Assembly: GCA_963827705.1 (NCBI GenBank)
Contig: CAWHBN010000011.1
Span: forward strand, 29,467 to 93,466
Direction: 5' to 3'
From: JACDAN01 sp963827705
GTDB lineage: Bacteria > Actinomycetota > Thermoleophilia > Gaiellales > Gaiellaceae
Length of the DNA stretch: 64,000 nt
Each line of letters starts with the position of its first letter. The first letter of the stretch is position 1. The notes under the pieces are model-generated. The model had not been told where the DNA came from. It saw only the letters and a list, made by a program, of their open reading frames with translations, and made no database searches. A program made the translations under genes and the position numbers. Of this stretch, positions 36,757 to 46,782 are shown piece after piece.

Positions 36757-37965
36757 TCAAGTACGATCGCCGACGGTCTCGGCGAGTGACCAGTTTCCCT
36801 CGAACTGGACGAACCCGCGAGCGTCACCCTGTGGCAGTACCGCGAACTCCGCCGCCTTCTCCATCGTGTGGTAGCGCTGGCTGCCGGCCAGGTCGGAGAG
36901 GGCGACGTTGAACTGGAAGCGGCCCTCGACGAGCGGGAGGCTTCCGACCTCGAACCGAACCTCAGCGCGGCTCGCGCCGTCCCAGCCGAGCTCACCGAGC
37001 GCGCGATCGGAACGGCCCAGCAGCGCTCCTGAAACGTCGCGGAGCTCGACGGCGAGCAGCGGCGGGTCGATCGCTTCGCGTGCCTCCAGCCCGATTCGCA
37101 GCACTAGTGGATCGCCTGCCGAGAACGCGTCGCGCGGCGCCCCGTCGAGCCCCTCGAGACGAACATCGGTGACGTGGGCCTCGCCGCTCCCCCACTCGCG
37201 GAGGCCGGCAGCCCGCTCGGCCGGGTCCTCCTCGCCCGCAAGCTGTTCCTGATACCGGCGGATGGCTTCGCTCGTACGGCCGTCGTATTCGAGGTGGCCC
37301 TGACGAAGGAGGACGGCACGATCGCACATGCGCTCCAGGGCGGCAGCGGAGTGAGAGACGAAGGCGATGGTCTTGCCCTGCTCCTTGAACTCGAGGATCC
37401 GGTTGATGCACTTGCGCTGAAAGGCCTCGTCGCCCACCGCGAAGACCTCGTCCAGCAGGAGGACGTCCGCATCGACGTTCACGGCGACGGAGAATCCGAG
37501 CCTCATGTGCATCCCAGCCGAGTACGTGCGAATCGGCAGGTCAATGAAGCTCTCGAGCTCGCTGAACGCGATGATCTGGTCGAGCCGGCGATCGACGTCC
37601 TGGCGCCGTAGCCCGTAGATCGACGCGCTCAGATAGATGTTCTCCCGGCCCGTGAAATCCGGGTGGAAGCCCGCTCCGAGCTCGAGCAGCGAACCGACAC
37701 GCCCTGCAACCGTCAGCGATCCGCTTGAAGGGCGAAAGACGCCGGCAATGACACGGAGCAGCGTCGTCTTACCCGATCCGTTCCTTCCCATGAAACCGAC
37801 GGACTCGCCGGGCTCGATGCGGAACGAGACGTCCTTGAGAGCCTCGACGATGACCGGGCGCAGGTGACGCCGGCGGACGATGGCCTCCTTGAGCGTGACG
37901 TTGCGTTGCGGGTAGACCTTGAATCGGCGGCTGACGTTCTCCGCGACAATCGTTCCGGGCTCCAT
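36757..37965 (-). CDS. ABC transporter ATPase of polysaccharide exporter with Wzt-like C-domain
   Basis: A 402-residue protein. Residues 1-240 are an ABC ATPase: Walker A GFMGRNGSGKTTLLR, a Gln-loop region (LLELGAGFHPDFTGRENI), a signature-like RTYSAGMHMRLGFSVA and Walker B VLLLDEVFAVGDEAF. Residues about 260-395 form a beta domain resembling the Wzt C-terminal glycan-binding domain (VRLEGLDGAPRDAFSAGDPL). It powers export with the permease encoded 22 bp upstream. The C-domain suggests recognition of a finished, capped chain. Confidence 0.93.
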   Translation of the reverse strand: MEPGTIVAENVSRRFKVYPQRNVTLKEAIVRRRHLRPVIVEALKDVSFRIEPGESVGFMGRNGSGKTTLLRVIAGVFRPSSGSLTVAGRVGSLLELGAGFHPDFTGRENIYLSASIYGLRRQDVDRRLDQIIAFSELESFIDLPIRTYSAGMHMRLGFSVAVNVDADVLLLDEVFAVGDEAFQRKCINRILEFKEQGKTIAFVSHSAAALERMCDRAVLLRQGHLEYDGRTSEAIRRYQEQLAGEEDPAERAAGLREWGSGEAHVTDVRLEGLDGAPRDAFSAGDPLVLRIGLEAREAIDPPLLAVELRDVSGALLGRSDRALGELGWDGASRAEVRFEVGSLPLVEGRFQFNVALSDLAGSQRYHTMEKAAEFAVLPQGDARGFVQFEGNWSLAETVGDRT

Positions 37966-37987
37966 GCCGGCGAGCGTAGTCGACGCC

Positions 37988-38788
37988 TTAGAGTTGCGCC
38001 GCTACCTGCTCGTCCAGGCGACGCGCGACGAGACCGCCGAGCGCAAGCGCCGCAATTGCCGCGACAACGCAGTAGACGACGTCGCCGGCCTCAGGGAACT
38101 CGCCGAAGAAGATCGGATCTCGGATCGCTTCCACGAATGGGGTGACGAAATTGACGTAGTGCAGGACGTCGGCCAACCACTCCCGATCCTGGATCCCGGG
38201 GAGATTGTCGAGCGTGTAGAAGATCGGCGTCAGGAAGAACCAGGGTAGGAAGATCGTGTTCATCAGATGTTCGACGTCGCGATAAACAACAGTGAGGTAG
38301 CCGAATACGACGGCGAGGCCGCTCGCGAGCGCGAGGAGCGGGACGAGGAGGGGGAGCGCCACCCAGAACGTCGTCCGCGTCTCAGGCACAAAGATCAGGT
38401 TGAGGGCGAGGACCGCGGTGAACATGACCAGCAACGTCACCCCGTTCGTCGCGACGACCGCGAGCGGAAGCATGTGGCGCGGAAACCGCCCCTGCTTCAC
38501 GAGCGTCGGCTGTGCGAACAGGCTCGAGCACGCCATTTGCACGGCCGACTGGAAGAAGACCCAGGTAACGAGTCCGCTGAGCACGAAGAGCGGATATGGG
38601 TCGAGGGTCTCGCTGAACGCCCTCAGCAGCACCGAGAAGACGAGCGTGTAGACCGCCATCAGCGCGAGCGGGTTGATCAGCGTCCACAGCAGGCCCAGGA
38701 CCGAGCCGCGGTATTTCCCGTGCAGCTCGCGTCGGAAGATGTTCATGAACAGGTCCGGGTAGCGGAGAACGTCGACGTAGAGGCTCAC
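37988..38788 (-). CDS. ABC-2 type polysaccharide export permease (Wzm/TagG-like)
   Basis: A 266-residue protein; GTG 38788 is preferred since the conserved SLYVDVLRYPDLFMNIFRRE starts there and the start of the divergent GT is only 16 bp away. Six membrane helices, with LHGKYRGSVLGLLWTLINPL, VVYRDVEHLMNTIFLPWFFL and GGLVARRLDEQVAAQL. It forms the channel for the glycan ATPase encoded next. The truncated homolog at 26325-26662 has the same start, middle and end. Confidence 0.92.
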   Translation of the reverse strand: MSLYVDVLRYPDLFMNIFRRELHGKYRGSVLGLLWTLINPLALMAVYTLVFSVLLRAFSETLDPYPLFVLSGLVTWVFFQSAVQMACSSLFAQPTLVKQGRFPRHMLPLAVVATNGVTLLVMFTAVLALNLIFVPETRTTFWVALPLLVPLLALASGLAVVFGYLTVVYRDVEHLMNTIFLPWFFLTPIFYTLDNLPGIQDREWLADVLHYVNFVTPFVEAIRDPIFFGEFPEAGDVVYCVVAAIAALALGGLVARRLDEQVAAQL

Positions 38789-38804
38789 GGCGACCGAGTC
38801 TAGT

Positions 38805-39872
38805 TTGCGCCTCGTTTTCGATGTGACGCCTCTCTCCCACCCCCGCACGGGGATCGGGAACTACATGCTTGGGATGCTGGGCGGGCTCGCTGAGATCGTT
38901 GGAGGCGAACATGAACTCGTGTTCTTCGCGCCGACGGGGCCGCGGAACGCGGCCAGGGTCCGGGAGGCGCTCAAGGGGATCGGCGGCGAGCGACGGATCA
39001 TCACGCTGCCGCCGCCGTCGACCGTCTGGCGCAAGCTGTGGAGCCGAGCGCAACGTCCGCCGGTCGAGACGCTCATCGGACGACTCGATGTCTTCCACTT
39101 TTCCGACTGGATGTCGTCACAGCGCGCCGGTCTGCGGACTACCAGCGTCCACGACCTCGGGCCGATCCACCATCCCGAATGGGTGGACCCGCGCACCCGA
39201 GCCCTCCACGTCCCAAAGGCACTGCATGCGGCCAAGACCTGCGACCTCATGTTCGCGAAACTCGCACTACACGGCGGACGACGTCGAGCGCACTCTCGGC
39301 TTCCCGCACCAACGAATCGTCGTCGCCCCGCCGGGCATTCATGAGCGCCTGCGGCCGGAGGGTGAAACGGCCGACTTCGGTTCGCCGTACATCTTCACCG
39401 CGGCATCCTTCGAGCCTCGCAAAACCTGGAGACCCTGCTGAACGCCTTCGCGCTCGTGCGAGCCCAACGGCCCGAGCTGCAGCTCGTGATCGCCGGCGCC
39501 GCCTCGGAGATCCCGGCCGAAGGCGTGCGCCTGCTCGGATACGTGCCGGATGTCGAACTGCCACGCCTTTACCGGGGCGCCGAGGCGTTCGTCTTCCCGT
39601 CGCTCTTCGAAGGGTCCAGAATCCCGGTCGTCGAGGCCATGGCATGCGGAACACCCACAGTCGTTTCTTCCCATCCTTCCCTCGACGAGGCAAGCGGTGT
39701 CGCGATTCGCGTGGAGCCGAGCAGTCCCGAGGCGATCGCGGCCGGCATTGAGCAAGCGCTCACCGGTGGCCCCGCATCGATCGCGCAAGGTCTCGAGCAC
39801 GCGAGGCGATTCACGTGGCGCGCCTGCGGCGAGGCGATGCTACGCGGCTATGAGGGCGCCCGTGGGCCGTGA
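38805..39872 (+). CDS. GT4-family glycosyltransferase, two frameshifts
   Basis: TTG 38805, divergent from the permease with a 16-bp gap. RLVFDVTPLSHPRTGIGNYM begins it, then IGRLDVFHFSDWMSSQRAGL, TSVHDLGPIHHPEWVDPRTR and HVPKALHAAKTCDLMFA. Shifts near 39260 and 39423 lead to RIVVAPPGIHERLRPEG and the C-terminal half (AEGVRLLGYVPDVELPRLYR, FVFPSLFEGSRIPVVEAMAC). Full length about 355 residues and paralogous to the GT at 26682-27739. Confidence 0.85.
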
Positions 39873-41211
39873 CGCCGCATCGCTGCTGAGCCGTGCTCAA
39901 GCAAGCGTCCGGGCGGCGCGCCGACGACGCAGTTCTGCGCCGCCGAAGATTTTGGTGGTCGGCCCGTCATCTGGCGAGGGGTGGGCTGACTTTTGGCGGT
40001 TGCGAGCCGGTGAGATCGTCTCGAGCCTCCGACGAGCCGGAGCCGACGTGTTCTTTCTTGGCACCGAGGCCGAGGCGCAGCCGGAGAGCCCTGTTGCGAG
40101 TGCGGCAGTCGCGTTCAACCCGGATGTCGTTGTTGCGACGACGTTCAACCAATACGTCCTGTGCATCGCGGGCGACGGCGTCGTCCCCCGCCTCCGGAAA
40201 CCCGCCATTCAACTGTGGGAGGACCCCATGGGAGCGCTGGCGCTCTGGAGTTTGGCCCAACGCGGAGGTGAGCTCGGATCGCTCGGCCCGGTACGCACGG
40301 GCAACGAACTCGACAGGTTTCGGGCGGTCATGGATGTAGTGCCGATGCACCATCTCGCCTGGGACACGGCTCACATCGAGAGAGTGTGCGAGCTCGAGCT
40401 AGCCCGCGGATCGTGCGTGACCTGGTATCCGATGGTCTCGTACCCGCCTTTCGCCGAGCAGGGCGAAGTCGAGGCGACGCAGGACGTCGACGTGTCGTTT
40501 TGCGGAAACGTCTATCCAGCTGCGGTCGAAGCGGCGAGCTTCTCCAAGGATGACTTCTTCTCAGACCTCACGGCGACGGTGTGCCGACGAAAGGCAGACA
40601 TGCCGGAGTTGTCACCGTGGGAGATCTTGTGGGAAGCCATTGACCAGATCGAGGCGACCGAACGGCACGCGCGAGGTCTGACGATCTCTGAGACTTCGTT
40701 CTGGGACTACTACCTGTACGCCGTATGGCTGGCGATGAACACCCACGTCAGGCTCCGTCTCCTTACCGCGATCCCTAGAGAGGTCGCGATCTTCGGCGTC
40801 TTTGCAGACGCCGCAAGCATTGCCCGCCTCGAAAGCCTGCCGAACTTGCGGTACGCGGGTCACGCCGCGCCGTTTGCCGACTTGCCTCAGACCTACGCAC
40901 GAACGAAGGTCAACGTCTGCATCAGCAACGGACTCATTGACGCGGGCATCCCCGCGAAGTTGATCGAATGCTTGGGCAGCGGCGGGTTTGCGCTGGTCGA
41001 CGCCAAGCCGGACCTCGTGCGACTGTTCGGCAACGAAATCGAGAAGATCTTCTTCCGGAACGCAGACGACCTGAACGCGAAGATCGAGTACTACCTAACT
41101 CGACCGGCTGAAAGGCGCGAAATAGTCGAGGGGTTACGCGCAACGATCAACGCCCAGTGCAGCATCGACAAGCTCGCAGACCTGATCCTCCGGGCCGCGG
41201 CAACCCTCTGA
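39850..41211 (+). CDS. CgeB/GT1-like glycosyltransferase
   Basis: A 453-residue intact protein; ATG 39850 overlaps the previous gene by 23 bp. Residues 35-130 hold a Rossmann-like half (KILVVGPSSGEGWADFWRLR, FFLGTEAEA). The C-terminal third matches the 'glycosyl transferases group 1' type found in CgeB-like proteins: LPQTYARTKVNVCISNGLID, AGIPAKLIECLGSGGFALVD and LNAKIEYYLTRPAERREIVE. Its lower codon bias and GC compared with neighbours suggest separate acquisition, but this is only an impression. Confidence 0.75.
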   Translation: MRAPVGRDAASLLSRAQASVRAARRRRSSAPPKILVVGPSSGEGWADFWRLRAGEIVSSLRRAGADVFFLGTEAEAQPESPVASAAVAFNPDVVVATTFNQYVLCIAGDGVVPRLRKPAIQLWEDPMGALALWSLAQRGGELGSLGPVRTGNELDRFRAVMDVVPMHHLAWDTAHIERVCELELARGSCVTWYPMVSYPPFAEQGEVEATQDVDVSFCGNVYPAAVEAASFSKDDFFSDLTATVCRRKADMPELSPWEILWEAIDQIEATERHARGLTISETSFWDYYLYAVWLAMNTHVRLRLLTAIPREVAIFGVFADAASIARLESLPNLRYAGHAAPFADLPQTYARTKVNVCISNGLIDAGIPAKLIECLGSGGFALVDAKPDLVRLFGNEIEKIFFRNADDLNAKIEYYLTRPAERREIVEGLRATINAQCSIDKLADLILRAAATL

Positions 41212-41308
41212 AGCTAGTTCGCGCCATGATCGGACAGGTGGAGCGAGCGCGCAATCCTAGGCGGAGCGCCGTTATAGGCTTGACACTCCGCGGCGCGAAG
41301 GCTTTCTA

Positions 41309-42271
41309 GTGCAGAGAATTGAAACGAATCCTGTGTTCTGCGGCGAGGTCGTAGAGCGCAGCCTGCTCACGGAGCCTCTTCGCCTCCTCGATCTCGGCGC
41401 GCGGGGTGGAACACCATCGCAGTGGCTTGTCTTTGGCGATCAGCTTGAGGTCATCCCGATCGACCCTGACGAGCGCGAGCCGGGGATCACGGCAATCGTC
41501 GGGCGGACGCGTGAGCTTCGACCGTTTTTCCGGCATGAGTACTGGCCCGCGGACAGCCTGTATCGGTCAGAGGAACTGTTTGAGGGAACGGATGCCAGCG
41601 AAGTCCATGAGCTGAGCAGGATCGAGACAGTCGAGACGCAGCCGCTCACCGACCTCGTGGCATCGGAGCGGCTCGCGAGAATCGACTTTGCGAAACTCGA
41701 CGTGGAGCAGGCCGAGATGGATGTGCTCGTTAGCTCCGGCCCGCTCCTGGATGCGGTCTTGGGACTCGAGTTGGAGGTGCACTTCCCAAAGCGCCCGGCC
41801 GAGTCCGCATGCTTCGCCGAAGTCGACATGTACTTGCAAGGCCGCGGTTTCGAGCTCTACGACCTCGACGTCTTCCGGTACACGCGTCCGCAGTGGCCGA
41901 CACCAACCTTGTACGACGTACGCGACGACGACGGACGGCCCGTACCAGCGCCGACAGTTGAGGGCCAGGTCTTGACCGGTGATGCGCTCTACATTCGACG
42001 CGCCTGGCCAACCGAAGGAGACCGTGCACTCAAGCTAGCGTGCATCTTCGAACTACACCGGCTCCGGGACTGCGCGATCGCGCTCCTTGAGCGGGCACAC
42101 GACCTTGTCCCCGATGACGTCTCCAGACTCCTGTTCCAGTCGCACGACTCGCTCCACGCCGAGGACGGGCGATCGTGGGGGCCCAACTACCACATCTTCG
42201 AAGAGCTTTGGCGGCAACGGCCGCATGGCTACCGGGACCCGACGCTCACTGTCGGGCGACCTAGCTCCTGA
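41309..42271 (+). CDS. FkbM-like methyltransferase with C-terminal extension
   Basis: A 320-residue protein starting at GTG 41309. RLLDLGARGGTPSQWLVFGD is the SAM-binding motif region, and RIDFAKLDVEQAEMDVL is the FkbM-type KxDVEGxE variant (Gln replaces Gly). The last 130 residues have YTRPQWPTPTLYDV, TGDALYIRRAW and ALKLACIFELHRLRDCAIAL; the same extension occurs in the paralog at 52607-53630. Probably methylates a sugar hydroxyl in the glycan. Confidence 0.75.
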   Translation: MQRIETNPVFCGEVVERSLLTEPLRLLDLGARGGTPSQWLVFGDQLEVIPIDPDEREPGITAIVGRTRELRPFFRHEYWPADSLYRSEELFEGTDASEVHELSRIETVETQPLTDLVASERLARIDFAKLDVEQAEMDVLVSSGPLLDAVLGLELEVHFPKRPAESACFAEVDMYLQGRGFELYDLDVFRYTRPQWPTPTLYDVRDDDGRPVPAPTVEGQVLTGDALYIRRAWPTEGDRALKLACIFELHRLRDCAIALLERAHDLVPDDVSRLLFQSHDSLHAEDGRSWGPNYHIFEELWRQRPHGYRDPTLTVGRPSS

Positions 42272-42379
42272 AGCAGACCCGGCCTAATTCCCCGTCGTTT
42301 CTTGGCGGAAACCGGCGCCACAGCCTGCGGGCCTTGGCCAGTTCGACATAGTCAGTCCTACCCGGGGCGGTTATCGAGC

Positions 42380-42670
42380 ACTTCGGCACGCGTTAGGCCT
42401 CTCCTCGAGACGCTCTACGGTGCCGTCCGACCCGATGGCCTCCCCATCTCGATACAGCCGAACGTCGCTCGATGGCGAGTACACCGCCGCAGAGCTCCAA
42501 CGGATGCCTGAGCACATCGGCTGCGAGGACGTCGCCGTCGAATCCCTCGTTTTGACAACATGCTCCAATTCGAGGAACTCTCTGCCGAGCACATCGACTG
42601 CCTCGCCACGATCGTCTACCCCGGCCAGTGGGACACGCTCCTGGCCGCCGGCCGCCGGCCGGTCAGATGA
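42380..42670 (+). pseudogene. Remnant or frame-broken fragment of an unknown gene
   Basis: Pieces in different frames combine sensibly: RPLLETLYGAVRPDGLPISI, then SLDGEYTAAELQRMPEHIG and, from 42546 on, RFDNMLQFEELSAEHIDCLA and IVYPGQWDTLLAAGRRPVR ending at TGA 42668-42670. No start is visible upstream, and the stretch 42272-42380 gives nothing coherent. It is either a truncated gene or one damaged by several shifts. The family is not recognised. Confidence 0.35.
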
Positions 42671-42672
42671 AG

Positions 42673-44755
42673 CTACCGCGCCAGGCGGCTCCGGAGGTTC
42701 GCGGACTTCTCACGAACGACGTCCCAGAGGCGTCGCGCGCCAAGTGCGCTTTCTGACCACCAGCCACTCCAGATACAGCCCGAGTCTGCGAGGGTCGTCG
42801 CCCAGCCCCAGATCGATCGGCCTCGCCGGGTCGGAAAGGCGGAGCTCGAATGGCGTTCGACCTGACTCAGTGCCCGCGGCCGTCGGCCAAGGAATGCGGA
42901 GGAGGCGCTGAGCCTCGCCGTGACGGAAGCCTCGGCCGGCGAGTTGCTGGTCGAGCGCCGAGACCTTCACTTCGAGCTCGGGATGCTCAGGCGTCACGAA
43001 CGCGGAGACTGCAAGAACGAGCTCGGCAGCTGCAGGCGGGAGCTCCGTCAGCGTTGAGGACGAGGGATGCTCGTTCGCCGTCCGTCCAGACTCCTGTCGG
43101 CTCGAGAAAGGACCACCCCTCGCCCAGCAACCGCTCGGTCCCCGAGCCCTCGGAAAAGACGATCCTTTCTCCGGGCCGCACGGAGCGGTCCACCTCTTCG
43201 AGCGCTACGGCCTGGAGCCGGATGCCGAGGCGCCGGTCGTCGTCCGACCAGCCGGCTTCGGCCGGCGACTTGGGCTCGTCGATCACGAACGCGAGATCCA
43301 CCTCGGCCGGCACAGGCGCGGGCAGCTCGATACGCCACTCCCGGATCGCCGTAACTGAAATCGCGGACTCGCGACGCGCTCGCCGTTCACCAGCGCCTCG
43401 ACCCTCAACGACCCGTCTGCCTCAACGCAAACGCTGCCGAGCGAGAGCGCGAGGACGTAATCGGACTCGCCGATGCCGTCGAGCGCGAGCGCAAGCTCGG
43501 AACGCGAACCCTCGGTCCAGATGCCCGCTTCCTGTGGATAGACCACCCAGCCGTCTCCGAACGCGCCGTAGTCGTTCAGCTCGTCCAGCTCGACGGCCTC
43601 CCCGACGCCAACTTGAAGGCGCCGCTTCTCAGCGTCGCCCCGCGCGGCCCAGCGGGCGAGCCGACGTTCGCGAGCAAGCCCCGACTGCGCGGCGTCGTCG
43701 TCGGCCGGAAGCAGCGTGGCCTCGCGGAGGAGGATGCCGATTCGACGCTCGTCGGACGACCAGCCGAGCTCGAGCGGCGAGCTGGGCTCTTCGACCTCGA
43801 ATGTGAGGTCGACCTCGCCGTCGGCCGTCGCGCGTGCGGCAACTCGATGTGCCAATCCGGATCGCCGTAGCTGAAGTCCCGGGCAGCGACGGCGCTCGCC
43901 GTTCACGAGCGCCTCGACCCTGAGCGACGCGCCAGACGCGACGCAGATGCTGCCGAGCGAAAGCGCGAGGACATGGTCGCGCTCGCCGATCCCGTCCAGC
44001 GCAAGCGCGAGCTGGGAACGCGAGCCTTGGGTCCAGATGCCCCTTTCGTCCGGATGGGCCCAGCCGTCTCCGAACCCGCCATAGTCGCTCAGGTCGGCCA
44101 GCTCGACGAGCTTGAGCGGGCCGAAGGTGGAGGCGCCGTTCTCCCGTCTCGTCCCGGGCGGCCCAGCGAATCAGGCGGCGTTCGCGCACGAGCGCTTCCC
44201 TGGTCGCCTCGTCGTCGATCGGAACACGCCTGACGGTCGCACGGCGGACGCGAGAGTGGGCGGTCGTGTGGCTGCAATCCAGATGCGCCAGGACATACGC
44301 GTCCCAGAAGACCGTCCAGCTGTGGACGAGCACGAATCGGCGCGGATGCTCTCCGACCTCGAGACGGGCCCGCTCGAGCTCGATGAGCCGCTCGAGGGCT
44401 TCAAAGGCTGGATCGAGCCTCTCCGGAAGCGGCGCGGGCTGGTGGTCGTCGAGCCGGGGACGAGCGAGGCGTCGACGAGCGACGCATCGACGCCGAGGTC
44501 GACGACGAAGACATCCGCGGTGCGAGCGAGCTCCTCCACCGAGCGCAAGTCGTCGAGCTTGGCCACCTCCAAAGGCCGCTTGAAGCCGAGCCGCTCGACC
44601 GCCGTCGCGAGCATCCGCTCGAGGACGGGGTTGGCGCCCATGTACCCGATCGTCGCGTCGGCGGACGAAACGGCGAGCGAGTCGGCGACGAACGGCAGGA
44701 CGTGGCCGGAGTCGTACGTCAGCTCGAAGGGCACCCGGGCTGCGTCAGAAGGCAT
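42673..44755 (-). CDS. Protein with three tandem beta-domain repeats (DUF7024-like), frame-broken
   Basis: ATG 44755 overlaps the GT2 stop by 11 bp. The N-terminal 90 residues (FELTYDSGHVLPFVADSLAV, GFKRPLEVAKLDDLRSVEEL) are followed by a link to three repeats of about 150-170 residues. Each repeat has a GDGWA-type turn, a xGIWTQGSRSQLALALDG block, HVLALSLGSICV, LRVEALVNGERV and a LGWSSDERRIGILLREA block. Key turns lie near 44050, 43540 and 43110. The end is in another frame (LGARRLWDVVREKSANLRSR). At least five shifts occur. The pattern resembles domains labelled DUF7024 in sugar-transfer proteins; a glycan-binding role is inference. Confidence 0.6.
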
Positions 44756-45712
44756 TCGAGGCGCCCGGATTGTTCGGAATCGCGGCGACCAGGGCGGCGG
44801 CGAAGCCCGGTCCGGACCGCTCGTGGACCGACACCTCCTCGAGCTCGACGTCGGCGAAGGCCCCAAGTATCCCGTTGAGCCGGCAGCTCGGCCCGATCGA
44901 CTTTGGCGACGAACCGATCGAGATCGTTCGCGACCTTCCCCGTCCCGTGGTAAACGGTGTGCTCGCGGTTGTGGTTGCAGTGGTACCCGGCGAGGCTCTC
45001 GCCAAGGCTCTCGATCGAGCCGCGCTGGAAGAGCATCCGCCTGCTCAGGTTCGAGTCGACGTGATAGCCGAGCAGCATCTCCTCGTCGAGCCCGTCGATC
45101 GCAAGGAAGTCCTCCCGAAGAATCAGCTGAAAATCGCCGGGCGCATCGAAGCGGATCCACTCGTTGCTCACAGTCGGCTCGTCCAGCCGCAGGCCAGTGC
45201 CGAGGCGCTCGACCTCGGCCATCGCGCGGATGGGGTCGCTCCTCGGCAGCCGTTCCCAGAGCCACTCGGGGAGCTCGAATCGCGGCAAGCCGTAGAACCC
45301 GTCCGGGAGCTCGCTGCAGATCTCGCTCAGGCTCCCGATCGGCTCGCGGCAAGAAGATCATGTCCGTGTTCGTCGAGAGGAGCCAGCGGTTCGAGGGGTT
45401 CGCGCGGCGCACGCCGGCATTTCGGGCCACTGGCTCGATCGCGGGAAGGTGCGTTCGAGCGGCGAAGCGCTGCTCGTGTATCTCGGCAGGCACACGAAAG
45501 ACCCGGAGCAGTCCGAGGCAGCGATCCGTCAGCGTGTCGGCAAGAGCCTCGACGAACGTCGGTAGCTCGTCAGGCGTGTTGTAGTCGACGAAGACGATCT
45601 CGTCGTCGGGATCGGTGAGGACTTCGGCGATGCAGTTCAGGCTCAGCGCTGCACGCCGGTGGAGGTTGTAGCCGTGCGCGTCGTTCCGGCCGTAGACGAT
45701 GACGGAGATCAC
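44745..45712 (-). CDS. GT2-like glycosyltransferase, frame-broken
   Basis: GTG 45712 overlaps the epimerase stop by 4 bp. It starts ISVIVYGRNDAHGYNLHRRA, with DDEIVFVDYNTPDELPTFVE and NRWLLSTNTDMIFLP, the GT-A fold with a DxD-like TNTD. After a shift near 45345 it reads EPIGSLSEICSELPDGFYGL, PRFELPEWLWERLP and later SRRMLFQRGSIESLGESLAG and YHCNHNREHTVYHGTGKVAN; after a shift near 44885 it ends GFAAALVAAIPNNPGASNAF. About 320 residues. It is unusually long in the middle. Forms a pair with the repeat protein downstream. Confidence 0.75.
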
Positions 45713-46771
45713 GGGCCTGCGGCCGCACGCCGGCGGTGGGCACGGAACATCAGCCAGATACGGCAGCTCGACGAGACGGCTGCGCAGACGCCGTCAGCTC
45801 GTCGTAGATCCACGCGTAGGTCTTCTCCATGCCGACCGAAAGCGGTGTGCTTGGCTCCCAGCCGAGACGTTCGAGGATGAGCGTGTTGTCCGAGTTGCGC
45901 CCGCGAACGCCTTTCGGCGCGTCGAGGTTGTATTGGCGCTTCAGCCTTACCCCGGCGATCTCCTCGACGGTGTCGACGAGCTGGTTGATCGTCACGAGCT
46001 CGGACGAGCCCAGGTTGATCGGGTCGAGGATGTCGCTCTCCATGATCTTCGTCGTCCCCAAGAGGCAGTCGTCGACGTACATGAAGCTCCGCGTCTGCTC
46101 CCCGTCTCCCCAGATCTCGATCTCGTTGCTCGCCGGTGAGCTTCGCTTCGGCAACCTTCCTGCAAATCGCGGCCGGTGCCTTCTCGCGCCCACCGGCGTA
46201 CGTTCCGTGCGGCCCGTAGACGTTGTGATACCGGGCCACGCGTGTCTCGATTCCGAAGTCGTCCTGGAAGTTTCGGCACATGCGTTCCGAGAAGAGCTTC
46301 TCCCACCCGTAGCCGTCTTCGGGAAGCGCGGGATACGCGTCTTCCTCACGCAGAGCCGTCACCTCGGAGACCTGCTGGAGCTCCACGTTGTAGACACATG
46401 CCGACGAGGCGTAGAAGTGCCGCTTGACGCCCTCGTCCCTGCCCGCGATCAGGAGGTGGGTGTTGATGAGGACCGAGATCATGCACGCGGCCCTGTTCGC
46501 CTCGATGAAGCCCATGCCCCCCATGTCGCTGGCGAGGTTGTAGACGTGGCCGACGCCGCGAACCGCGTCCCTGCACGACTCGAGCGAACGAAGGTCGGCT
46601 ACTCGGTTGTCGACGCCTTCGATCACCTGATGCCACTCGTCGAGAGGCTTGATGTCGATCGCGCGAACGTCGGTGAAGCCGTTCTCCCGCAGGTAGCGCA
46701 CGAGCCAGCCGCCGATGAATCCGCCGGCGCCGCTCACGAGAATGGGATCGGTCCGCGAGATGCGACGTCAT
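45709..46771 (-). CDS. GDP-mannose 3,5-epimerase-like SDR, frame-broken
   Basis: Main frame from 46737 begins SGAGGFIGGWLVRYLRENGF; a shift near 46760 links it to ATG 46771. It has YNLASDMGGMGFIEANRAAC, FYASSACVYNVELQQVSEVT, YPALPEDGYGWEKLFSERMC and RVARYHNVYGPHGTYAGGRE, almost the GME consensus including the YxxxK and catalytic Cys region. After a shift near 46130 it continues IEIWGDGEQTRSFMYVDDCL and GVRGRNSDNTLILERLGWEP. GME makes GDP-L-galactose/gulose from GDP-mannose in plants; bacterial members feed glycan synthesis. Confidence 0.85.
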
Positions 46772-46782
46772 ACCGCTGGAGC

